This document shows, piece after piece, positions 1-6,126 of a stretch of DNA of 11,337 nucleotides. Source of the DNA: a candidate division NC10 bacterium SPGG6 (GTDB lineage: Bacteria > Methylomirabilota > Methylomirabilia > Methylomirabilales > CSP1-5); assembly GCA_001643535.1 (NCBI GenBank), contig LXTG01000103.1, forward strand, positions 6,276 to 17,612, given 5' to 3'. Position numbers and translations under genes: made by a program. The notes under the pieces are model-generated. The model was not told where the DNA came from. It worked only from the letters and a program-made list of their open reading frames with translations, and did not search any database. The first letter of the stretch is position 1. Each line of letters opens with the position of its first letter.

Positions 1-19
1 GGCTGGCTGTTTCACGTGA

Positions 20-214
20 GCCCCGGTCCGCTTCGCGGCCGCGAAGCAAGCCGGTGCCACTCAGGAAGAGATCCTGGAGGCGCTCTACCTCGCCATGCGG
101 GGTGCCGCGCGGGCGACCTGGTCGACGATCAAGACGAGCATCGAGGGGATCGAGGGTGAGGTCCGGGCGATGAAAGAGGCCTACGAGGCGCAGGTCGCCG
201 GGGCAAAGCCCTGA
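20..214 (+). pseudogene. C-terminal part of a carboxymuconolactone decarboxylase/AhpD-like protein (partial or broken)
   Basis: The frame ending in TGA at 212-214 reads about 64 residues. Its start (RFAAKQAGATQEEILEAL) matches the helix that follows the CxxC-xxx-H redox/catalytic motif in carboxymuconolactone decarboxylase/AhpD-type proteins. The rest is a helical, charged tail ending in GAKP. The same frame meets a TGA at 17-19, exactly where the conserved Cys/His motif should lie, and no start codon precedes the conserved helix. The gene is therefore either frameshifted or mutated here, or its 5' part reads in another frame (frame 1 at 1-18 gives GWLFHV, which also resembles the motif). Only 19 bases remain before the window edge, so this cannot be settled. 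It ends 23 bp before the HAD gene and is probably first in the same transcript. The family call rests on one short conserved stretch. Confidence 0.45.
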
Positions 215-237
215 GGAAAGGAAAAGAAGGAGGAGGC

Positions 238-924
238 ATGGACGGCGGACGGGCCTTCCTCCTCGACTTTGACCATACCCTCTTTGACACGGATCGATTC
301 TTCTGGGTGGATGTCCCCGCCGCCTTTGCCCGATTTGCGATCGATCCCCAGGTCTGGGAAGAGAGCTACGCGCGGGTGTGGCCCACGGGGTACTCACTTG
401 AGAAGCACTTGGAGCATCTAGCCCGGGGGAAGGCGGTGGGGAGTTCCGATGTGGCGGCCATCCAGCGGGTCCTTCGCGAACACTTCGCCGACCTCCGCGG
501 GTACCTCTTCGCCGACGTGGAGCCCTTTCTGAAGCAGCTGCAGGAGGAAAAGATCCCCTGTTTTCTCCTCTCCTTTGGGGATCCTGCCTGGCAGGCGTAC
601 AAGGTCAACGGGGCGCGGATTGCTGACTTCTTTCAAGAGGTCTTCACCACGCGCCGGGAGCGGGCCAAGGCGGAGGTGGTTGAGGCGCTCGCCAAGCGGT
701 TTGCTCGGCTGGCGGTGGTGGATAATGACCCCCGGGAGCTCGATGTGATCAAGGCTCGCAGGCCTCAGGTTGAAACCTTCTGGATCACCCGGGTTCCACC
801 TGAGGCGCTGAAGAGTTCCGATCCCGAGATCCAAAAGCGGTTCCGGGAGGCGCGAAACTACGCAACGCTCCCCGCTGAGTTCCCACACCACCGCTGCCAG
901 AGCCTGGAAGAGGTCTCCTTGTGA
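238..924 (+). CDS. HAD-superfamily hydrolase (probable phosphatase)
   Basis: This 228-residue protein has the haloacid dehalogenase core motifs in order. Motif I is DFDHTLFDT, with D10 as likely nucleophile and D12 as acid/base. Motif II is S112 in LLSFGD, motif III is K144, and motif IV is VVDNDPRELD with D162, D164 and D169 available for Mg2+. Residues of about 20-95 form a helical C1-type cap. HAD enzymes with this layout are usually cytoplasmic phosphatases or phosphoglycolate-phosphatase-like; the substrate cannot be read from the sequence. The ATG at 238 follows a strong purine-rich Shine-Dalgarno (GGAGGAGG). The stop overlaps the GTG start of the kinase gene in a GTGA arrangement, so the two are probably translationally coupled and act on related substrates. 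It does not look like GmhB, because no zinc-binding cysteine loop is visible. Confidence 0.85.
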   Translation: MDGGRAFLLDFDHTLFDTDRFFWVDVPAAFARFAIDPQVWEESYARVWPTGYSLEKHLEHLARGKAVGSSDVAAIQRVLREHFADLRGYLFADVEPFLKQLQEEKIPCFLLSFGDPAWQAYKVNGARIADFFQEVFTTRRERAKAEVVEALAKRFARLAVVDNDPRELDVIKARRPQVETFWITRVPPEALKSSDPEIQKRFREARNYATLPAEFPHHRCQSLEEVSL

Positions 925-1937
925 GCCGCACCGTCCTCGCGGCCGCCCCGACCCGCATCGACTTCGCCGGGGGGACGCTCGATATCCCCCCACTCTATCT
1001 CTTTCATCAGCCAGCGCTCACCATCAACGTCGCGATCAGCCTCTATGCCACCGTCACCGTGCGGGAGACGAAGGGGCGAGGGATTCACCTCGTCGCCCGG
1101 GACCAGAATAAGCAGGCCTTTTGGGCCTCGTCAAACCAGATCGATTGGCGAAAAGACCGCTTCCTTGAGATGATGGCCCGACTCCTTCGATCTTTCGGCC
1201 CCGCGTCAGGCATTGAGGTGACCACCGACTGTCAGGCTCCCGCGGGAGCGGGGACCGGCGGTTCCTCCGCCTTGGCAATCGCCGCCACGGCTGCGTTGGC
1301 CCGTCTGAAGAAGTGCCGGATGGCGAGGCCGGAGCTGATCGAATATGCGAGGGCCATCGAGACTCAGACCATCCGGGTTCCCACGGGGTACCAGGACTAC
1401 TATGCGGCGGTGTACGGGGGGGCCAGCGAGATAGAGTTCGGTCCGACAGGGATTGTCCGCCGACCGGTCGCCGCCGGGGAATTTCTTGACGAGCTGGAGC
1501 AACATCTGCTCCTGGTCTATACCGGGAAGCCCCGGTTCTCTGGCGCCAACAACTGGCAGCTCTTCAAGAGACACATGGACGGCGACCCCAAGGTTGTCCG
1601 GTTCTTCGAGCGGCTCAAATCGAATGCGGTGGCGATGCGAGAGGCCTTTCTCCGCCAAGACCTTCGCGCGGTCTCCGCGGCGCTGAACGAGGATTGGGCG
1701 ATCCGAAAGGCAATGTTGCCCAGCATGAGTACCCCGTTCATCGACACGCTGATTCGGCTGTCCCGGCGTGCGGGGGCCTTGGGCGCCCGGGTCTGCGGGG
1801 CGGGTGGTGGAGGGTGTATTCTCTTTCTGGTCGATCCGGCGTCGCGTGCGCGTCTGGAGAAATCGCTGGCCGCGTACCGGGCACGAATTCTCCGCTGCCG
1901 TATCCCTCGCCGGGGGCTCATGGTTCGGGAGATTTAG
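921..1937 (+). CDS. GHMP-family sugar kinase (heptose-7-phosphate kinase/galactokinase-like)
   Basis: This 338-residue protein belongs to the GHMP kinases, which phosphorylate small sugars or alcohols with ATP. The N-terminus (APTRIDFAGGTLDIPP, residues 9-24) is the substrate-binding opening seen in HddA-like D-glycero-D-manno-heptose 7-phosphate kinases. The ATP-binding motif 2 is PAGAGTGGSSA (residues 107-117), in which TGG replaces the usual GLGSS arrangement. A PTGYQDYYAAVYGG segment (154-167) carries the catalytic Asp region. Motif 3 is VCGAGGGGCILF (291-302). The GTG start at 921 overlaps the upstream HAD stop by 4 bp, and no better start fits the family N-terminus. The FAH-family gene starts 10 bp downstream. 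The fold is certain; the substrate (heptose phosphate, galactose-like sugar or another) is not. Confidence 0.85.
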   Translation: MSRTVLAAAPTRIDFAGGTLDIPPLYLFHQPALTINVAISLYATVTVRETKGRGIHLVARDQNKQAFWASSNQIDWRKDRFLEMMARLLRSFGPASGIEVTTDCQAPAGAGTGGSSALAIAATAALARLKKCRMARPELIEYARAIETQTIRVPTGYQDYYAAVYGGASEIEFGPTGIVRRPVAAGEFLDELEQHLLLVYTGKPRFSGANNWQLFKRHMDGDPKVVRFFERLKSNAVAMREAFLRQDLRAVSAALNEDWAIRKAMLPSMSTPFIDTLIRLSRRAGALGARVCGAGGGGCILFLVDPASRARLEKSLAAYRARILRCRIPRRGLMVREI

Positions 1938-1947
1938 GAGAGTCCAC

Positions 1948-2886
1948 TTGCGGATCGCCACAGTGCTGTGGGACCGGGAGCCGACACTGGCAGCGATCAT
2001 CGGTGACAGCGTGTTGAATCTTCCGGCCTGTGCCGCGGCCCTGAAGCGGTTGCGGCACGGGAAGGACCATCTCCCAACGGATATGCTGGGCCTGATCGAC
2101 CGGGGTTCAAGGACGGTCAAGGTCGTGCAAGATCTCTCACGGGAGGGGGCCGGCCGTCTCAGGAGCGGTACGTAGCGGGCCAAGGCCGGGGATCGCCTGC
2201 TGCGGCCGATCGGCCGCGTCCGATTCCTAGCGCCGATTCCCCGGCTGAGGAAGAACATCTTCTGCATGGGGAGAAATTACGCGGAACATGCCAAGGAGCG
2301 GCAGGCCGAGGTGCCATCGGTTCCGGTCTTCTTCACCAAACCTCCCACTGGTGTCATCGGGCATGAGGCACCGGTGATCCACCATGCGGTAACGAACCAG
2401 CTCGACTACGAGGTCGAGTTGGCAGTCGTCATCGGGAGGAGGGGTGTGAATGTCTCGCGGGCGAAGGCATATGATTTCGTCTTCGGCTACACCATCCTCA
2501 TCGATGTGACTGCGCGTGACCTGCAAAAAAGGCACATGCAGTGGTTCAAGGGGAAGAGTCTCGACAGCTTCTGTCCGATAGGCCCCTGGATCGTTCACAG
2601 ATCAGCGGTACCCGATCCTCACCAACTGCGGATCAGCCTCCGCGTCAATGGGGAAACTCGCCAGGCGGGCAATACCGCTGACATGGTGTTCAAGATCCCC
2701 GATCTCATCGAGGTGCTCTCGGCCGGCATGACGCTGGAACCGGGGGACGTCCTGGCCACCGGCACCCCTTCTGGAGTGGCCGCAGGCTTTGATCCTCCCA
2801 AATGGCTTCACGTCGGTGACGTGGTGGAGGCCGAGATCGAGGGGATCGGCCTCCTCCGGAATCGGATCGTTGCCCCTCTCTCGTAA
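1948..2886 (+). pseudogene. Fumarylacetoacetate hydrolase family gene interrupted by an in-frame TAG
   Basis: One continuous frame from the TTG at 1948 to the TAA at 2884-2886 encodes a typical two-part FAH-family protein of 312 codons plus stop, broken only by TAG at 2173-2175 (codon 76). The TTG start has AGGAG at 1936-1940, 7 bases away. Codons 1-75 give the N-terminal domain (RIATVLWDREPTLAAIIGD). After the stop the same frame continues through LAPIPRLRKNIFCMGRNY into the catalytic domain. That domain has the acidic metal ligands of DYEVELAVVIG (about E155 and E157), an Asp in YTILIDVTARD (about D186), and GTPSGVAAG. FAH-family enzymes cleave or hydrate acyl-pyruvate-type compounds (C-C hydrolase, isomerase or decarboxylase). 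An internal ATG at 2266 could give a 206-residue catalytic fragment, but it lacks a well-spaced Shine-Dalgarno and loses the first core strand. The call is a nonsense mutation, a recent pseudogene or a sequence error. Confidence 0.85.
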
Positions 2887-2892
2887 AGGAGG
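2885..2892 (+). promoter_or_regulatory. Strong Shine-Dalgarno for the CDGSH gene
   Basis: AAAGGAGG lies 6 bases before the ATG at 2899 and overlaps the TAA of the FAH-family gene (2884-2886). The CDGSH gene is therefore likely translated efficiently on its own, even though its upstream neighbour is interrupted. Confidence 0.75.
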
Positions 2893-2898
2893 AGACAG

Positions 2899-3123
2899 AT
2901 GCGAGTGACCATAACGGCGAAAAAGAACGGTCCCAATCGCGTGGAAGTGACCGATGGGGAGATTAAGCTGCTAGACGCAGAAGGGAAGGAGTTCGATCTG
3001 AAAGGGAAGACGGCGTTCTCGCTGTGCCGCTGCGGGCAGTCCCAGAACAAACCCTTTTGCGATGGAAGCCATGGGCGTGTCGGCTTCCAGGCTGATGACT
3101 CGGCACCCAGGGCTGGCGGTTAG
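2899..3123 (+). CDS. Small CDGSH iron-sulfur domain protein
   Basis: This 74-residue protein has the complete CDGSH [2Fe-2S] motif C-x-C-x2-S-x3-P-x-C-D-G-S-H, read as CRCGQSQNKPFCDGSH at residues 43-58. The predicted cluster ligands are C43, C45, C54 and H58. Residues 1-40 form the small beta-rich N-terminal part common in bacterial single-CDGSH proteins (EIKLLDAEGKEFDLKGK). There is no membrane anchor or signal, so it should be cytoplasmic. Such proteins are thought to carry electrons or iron-sulfur clusters, but their partners are mostly unknown. The gene lies 12 bp after the FAH-family gene with a strong Shine-Dalgarno, which suggests a redox role linked to the plus-strand operon. It is the last gene of that operon and converges with the uracil-DNA glycosylase gene 57 bp away. 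Confidence 0.93.
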   Translation: MRVTITAKKNGPNRVEVTDGEIKLLDAEGKEFDLKGKTAFSLCRCGQSQNKPFCDGSHGRVGFQADDSAPRAGG

Positions 3124-3142
3124 CCCTCACCCCCCGCCCGCC

Positions 3143-3160
3143 CGCCGCAGACCAGCGGCG
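3143..3160. terminator. GC-rich hairpin between convergent genes (weak terminator candidate)
   Basis: In the 57-bp gap between the convergent CDGSH and glycosylase genes, CGCCGC (3143-3148) and GCGGCG (3155-3160) form a perfect 6-bp stem with a 6-base loop. No T-tract follows on either strand, so it is not a classical intrinsic terminator. Its position between two converging 3' ends is the main argument for a role in ending transcription. Confidence 0.25.
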
Positions 3161-3180
3161 ACGCGCTTGTACGTGGGGGG

Positions 3181-3912
3181 CTATCCCAGGGGGCGACCGG
3201 TGAGACGGGTATACTCCTTCTGCAGGAGCTGGAGGTCCTGCCAGGCGCTCTTCTTCTCATTGGGGTTTCGCAGCAGATAGGCCGGATGGTAGGTGACCAG
3301 CAGGGGGATGCCCTGGTAGTCGTGAAACCGCCCGCGAAGCTTGGAGAGCGGTGCCTTGGTCTTCAAGAGGGCCGAAACCGCGATGCCTCCGAGCGCGCAG
3401 ATGAGCTTGGGCGTGATGGCCTTGATCTGAGCGATCAGGAACGGCTCGCACGAGGCGATCTCGTCCGATTCAGGGGTGCGGTTACTCGGCGGTCGGCACT
3501 TGATGACGTTACAGATGTAGACGTCTTGCCGTTTGAGGCCCATCGCCTCGATCATTCGCGTGAGGAGCTGGCCTGCCCGCCCGACAAAGGGCTCTCCCTG
3601 CGCGTCTTCATCCGCCCCGGGGGCCTCTCCGACGAAGACCAGATCCGCCTGAGGGTGGCCGACCCCAAAGACGATCTGGGTCCGGTGGGGGTGAAGCTTG
3701 CACCGCGTGCATTCCCCCAGGACCTGGCGCGTCTCCACGAGGGACAGGGTCCCGGAAAGGAGTCGCTCGCGTTCCGAGCGTGGCCTTTCTGGCTCGGGGA
3801 CCGCCGGAGCGCCCGGGAGGAAATCGAGGCCCAACTGGCGCTGGGCCTCGAGACTATCGCGGGTATTTTTTACTAACTCCGCCGCCTCGTGGCGTACGTC
3901 TCTCGGGTCCAT
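3181..3912 (-). CDS. udg: Family 4 uracil-DNA glycosylase with [4Fe-4S] cluster
   Basis: This enzyme removes uracil from DNA, starting base-excision repair after cytosine deamination or dUTP incorporation. Numbered from the upstream in-frame ATG at 3948, motif 1 is GEAPGADED (107-115), followed by QGEPFVGRAGQLL. Motif 2 is HPAYLLRNP (221-229). Four cysteines at 80, 83, 151 and 167 (spacing C-x2-C-x67-C-x15-C) match the [4Fe-4S] ligands of family 4 enzymes. The ATG at 3912 is preferred, giving 243 residues, because GGGGAGG (3921-3927) lies 8 bases upstream of it; the ATG at 3948 would add 12 residues but has no such site. The first roughly 60 residues are a charged, poorly conserved extension common in this family. 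The gene is 47 bp after coaBC and last in the minus-strand run. Confidence 0.93.
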   Translation of the reverse strand: MDPRDVRHEAAELVKNTRDSLEAQRQLGLDFLPGAPAVPEPERPRSERERLLSGTLSLVETRQVLGECTRCKLHPHRTQIVFGVGHPQADLVFVGEAPGADEDAQGEPFVGRAGQLLTRMIEAMGLKRQDVYICNVIKCRPPSNRTPESDEIASCEPFLIAQIKAITPKLICALGGIAVSALLKTKAPLSKLRGRFHDYQGIPLLVTYHPAYLLRNPNEKKSAWQDLQLLQKEYTRLTGRPLG

Positions 3913-3920
3913 GGCTTTAT

Positions 3921-3927
3921 CCTCCCC
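3921..3927 (-). promoter_or_regulatory. Ribosome-binding site that decides the glycosylase start
   Basis: GGGGAGG on the minus strand lies 8 bases before the ATG at 3912. The in-frame ATG at 3948 lacks a comparable site at usable distance, so 3912 is chosen as the start. Confidence 0.65.
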
Positions 3928-3959
3928 TTTCGCGGACCCGGGCCTCATGTGAGGAGGCT

Positions 3960-5162
3960 TCAGGCGTGCTCTCCTCGCCGCAGGACGACAACCCGGTCCA
4001 AGATGCGGTGGGCCACTTCCCGCTTCGAAAGCTCCGGCAGCTCCTCAACCCGCCCCTGGCGATCGAGCATGGTGACGCGCGTGGTCTCGCCGGCGAAGCC
4101 AACGCGAATGTCGTTCGCGACGATCAGATCCAGATGCTTCTTTTGGAGCTTCTCCCGGGCGTTTTCGAGGAGGTCTTCCGTTTCCGCGGCGAAACCGACC
4201 AGGACCCTTGATCCCTTTTGTCGGCCCGCCTCGGCCAGGATGTCCGGGTTGCGAAGGAGTTCGATCGTGATGGTCTCCTGTTTTTTCATCTTTTGTGGGG
4301 CGCGGGTGCTCGGGCGGTAGTCTGCGACCGCGGCGGCCATGATGAGGATGGTAGTGGTATCGAGCCTCTCCAGCACTGCCTGGTACATCTCTTCGGCCGT
4401 CGTCACATCCGTGCGCAAGACACCCGCAGGGGTGGCAAGCGATGTGGGGCCGCTCACCACCATGACGTGGGCCCCCCGATCTCGGGCAGCCTGGGCAATG
4501 GCGAAACCCATCTTTCCTGTGGAGCGGTTGGAGAGATATCGGACGGGGTCGAGCGGTTCCTGGGTGGGGCCCGCGGTGACCAGAACCGTCTCGCCCGTGA
4601 GATCCTGCTGACGGCCGAGGAGATCTTCCACTATTTGGAGAATGGTGGAAAGATCGGCCAGCCGCCCACGGCCGATCAACCCGGAGGCGAGTTCTCCGTA
4701 CTCCGGGTCCAGCGTGTGTACCCCTCGGGCCTTGAGGAGGGCGAGGTTTTCCTGGACGGCGCGGTGGGCATACATCTCCCGGTCCATGGCGGGAGCGAGC
4801 AGGACTGGACAGGTGGTGCTGAGATACAAGTTGGATAGGAAGTCGTCTGCGAGCCCGTGGGCAAACTTGGCGATGGTGTTGGCTGTCGTGGGGGCGACTA
4901 AGAGGAGATCGGCCCGCTCGCCCGCCGCCACATGACCGATGTGCTTGTTATAATCGAGGGTAAAGAGGTCGGTGAGGACGGGACGTCGGGAGAGGGTCTC
5001 GAAGGTGAGCGGGGCGACGAACCGCTGCGCACTCTCGGTCATCACCACCGTGACGTTCGCCCCTCGCCCGGTGAGCTCCCTGAGAATCTCCACCGCCTTG
5101 TACGTGGCGATGCTCCCGGTCACCCCCAGGATAATTTCTTTCCCTTCCCACACGTGCTTCAT
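3960..5162 (-). CDS. coaBC: Bifunctional phosphopantothenoylcysteine decarboxylase/phosphopantothenate-cysteine ligase
   Basis: This 400-residue protein carries out two consecutive steps of coenzyme A synthesis, joining 4'-phosphopantothenate to cysteine and then decarboxylating the product to 4'-phosphopantetheine. The N-terminal flavin (CoaC) domain begins ILGVTGSIATYKAVEI and has the catalytic His region NKHIGH (H74). PTTANTIAKFAHGLADDF and the PAMDREMY motif (124-131) follow. The C-terminal CoaB domain starts near residue 180 (ETVLVTAGPTQEPLDPVRYL), with NRSTGKMG, MAAAVADYRP and the lysine segment QKMKKQE (about 280-286). Two motif positions differ from the E. coli type: Asp for Asn in PAMN, and Ser150 where ACGxxGxGR has Cys. 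The frame is open a further 63 bases upstream, but the ATG at 5162 has GGAGAAGGA (5171-5179) before it and fits the family N-terminus. Confidence 0.96.
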   Translation of the reverse strand: MKHVWEGKEIILGVTGSIATYKAVEILRELTGRGANVTVVMTESAQRFVAPLTFETLSRRPVLTDLFTLDYNKHIGHVAAGERADLLLVAPTTANTIAKFAHGLADDFLSNLYLSTTCPVLLAPAMDREMYAHRAVQENLALLKARGVHTLDPEYGELASGLIGRGRLADLSTILQIVEDLLGRQQDLTGETVLVTAGPTQEPLDPVRYLSNRSTGKMGFAIAQAARDRGAHVMVVSGPTSLATPAGVLRTDVTTAEEMYQAVLERLDTTTILIMAAAVADYRPSTRAPQKMKKQETITIELLRNPDILAEAGRQKGSRVLVGFAAETEDLLENAREKLQKKHLDLIVANDIRVGFAGETTRVTMLDRQGRVEELPELSKREVAHRILDRVVVLRRGEHA

Positions 5163-5195
5163 ACTAGAAGTCCTTCTCCAAGGTTCTTCCCGGCC

Positions 5196-5223
5196 ATCGG
5201 ACCTCGAACATCGGACCTCGGAC
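5196..5223. repeat. Tandem 7-bp repeat (four units) upstream of coaBC
   Basis: On the minus strand, four consecutive heptamers of the form GTCCGA(G/T) fill this stretch: GTCCGAG, GTCCGAT, GTTCGAG and GTCCGAT. The next seven bases (GGCCGGG) look like a decayed fifth unit. Seen on the plus strand it is a 14-bp unit repeated twice with one mismatch. It lies between the thiD stop and the coaBC ribosome-binding site, so it is transcribed if the genes are cotranscribed. Function unknown. Confidence 0.8.
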
Positions 5224-5225
5224 AC

Positions 5226-6008
5226 TTACACCTTGACTAAATGGTTTACGGGCCCTTTCCCCTTCCCGATCTTGACCGCCCCCTGGATCGCGGCGTGGAT
5301 GTATCGCTGGGCCGCCTCCACTGCCTCCTTCACTTCGTGGCCCTTGGCCAGTCCCGCCGCGATAGCTGCGGACAGGGTGCAGCCGCTGCCGTGAATATTC
5401 TCGGTGGGGACCTTTGCAGCTTCCCTGACATCTAAACGTCGTCCGTCGAACAAGACGTCGAAGATGCGGGATCCAGAGAGGTGGCCGCCTTTCACGAGCA
5501 CATACTCGGGTCCGAGCGCCTTGATTTTCCTGGCTGCCTCTTTCATATCGGTCAAGTCATCAACCTTCTCGCCGCAGAGGATGGAGGCTTCTTCGAGATT
5601 GGGAGTGACCACCGTCGCCAGAGGAAAGAGGAGGATCCGCATCGCCTCCACCGCATCCTCGTCGAGGAGGGGATGGCCGGTGGCCGAGACCATCACAGGG
5701 TCCACCACCAGATTCCGGAGCTGAAATGCGCCCACTTCCTCTGCCACCGCGGCGACGATCTCCTTCGTGGCCAGCATCCCGGTCTTGCCCGCATCGGCAC
5801 CGATATCCGAGAGGGTCGAGCGGATCTGGAGCCTGACAAAGTCGGGGGGAAGGACCTGCACGCCTTGGACTCCGAGGGTGTTCTGTGCGGTAATGGCGGT
5901 CAGGGCGGACATCCCATAGACCTCGAACACGCTAAAGGTCTTAAGATCTGCCTGGATCCCCGCCCCCCCGCCAGAGTCGGAGCCGGCAATGGTCAGGGCC
6001 CGTCGCAT
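5226..6008 (-). CDS. thiD: Hydroxymethylpyrimidine/phosphomethylpyrimidine kinase
   Basis: ThiD phosphorylates HMP and then HMP-phosphate with ATP, giving the pyrimidine half of thiamine. The 260-residue protein is a complete ribokinase-fold enzyme. It has AGSDSGGGAGIQADLKTF near the N-terminus (substrate-binding glycines), GKTGML, VVDPVMVSATGHPLL, PNLEEASILCG and VLVKGGH. The C-terminal anion-hole and catalytic motif is NIHGSGCTLSAAIAAGLAKG, with the conserved Cys at about 210. A GTG at 6011 directly precedes the ATG at 6008; ATG is chosen because GGAG sits 7 bases upstream of it. The gene is 118 bp downstream of slt and about 63 bp before coaBC. No other thiamine gene is present and no TPP riboswitch is visible upstream, so its expression probably follows the surrounding run of genes. 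Confidence 0.95.
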   Translation of the reverse strand: MRRALTIAGSDSGGGAGIQADLKTFSVFEVYGMSALTAITAQNTLGVQGVQVLPPDFVRLQIRSTLSDIGADAGKTGMLATKEIVAAVAEEVGAFQLRNLVVDPVMVSATGHPLLDEDAVEAMRILLFPLATVVTPNLEEASILCGEKVDDLTDMKEAARKIKALGPEYVLVKGGHLSGSRIFDVLFDGRRLDVREAAKVPTENIHGSGCTLSAAIAAGLAKGHEVKEAVEAAQRYIHAAIQGAVKIGKGKGPVNHLVKV

Positions 6009-6126
6009 CACGCCTCTCCTCTGTCTACTGCCGGAAACATTATGCCCGACGTCTCCGCTTCAGGCAAGCCTTCCATCCGACATTCCTTTTCGACCGAGTG
6101 CCGCTGAAGGAGGAAGAGGGTACGGT

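Noticed and set aside
2173..2175. TAG read as an amino acid (recoding) in the FAH-family gene
   Set aside because: TAG serves as the normal terminator of at least five other genes in the window, and no recoding structure was recognised around this codon.
1206..2267. Long open frame antisense to the GHMP kinase and FAH-family N-terminus
   Set aside because: Arg/Pro-rich composition without motifs. It exists because the GC-rich genes on the other strand leave few stops, and the plus-strand proteins have clear family motifs.
3121..3183. Imperfect inverted repeat covering the stop codons of the CDGSH and glycosylase genes (TAGCCC/GGGCTA)
   Set aside because: The arms are short with a bulge and a loop of more than 40 bases, in a C- and G-run context. 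It is probably coincidence.
5163..5225. N-terminal extension of coaBC from a start at 5225
   Set aside because: It would translate the heptamer repeat into a polar non-conserved leader. The ATG at 5162 has a proper Shine-Dalgarno and matches the family start.
6009..6126. TPP riboswitch upstream of thiD
   Set aside because: The conserved CTGAGA and related core sequences are absent on the minus strand. Only a weak CTTCAG/CTGAAG inverted repeat is seen.
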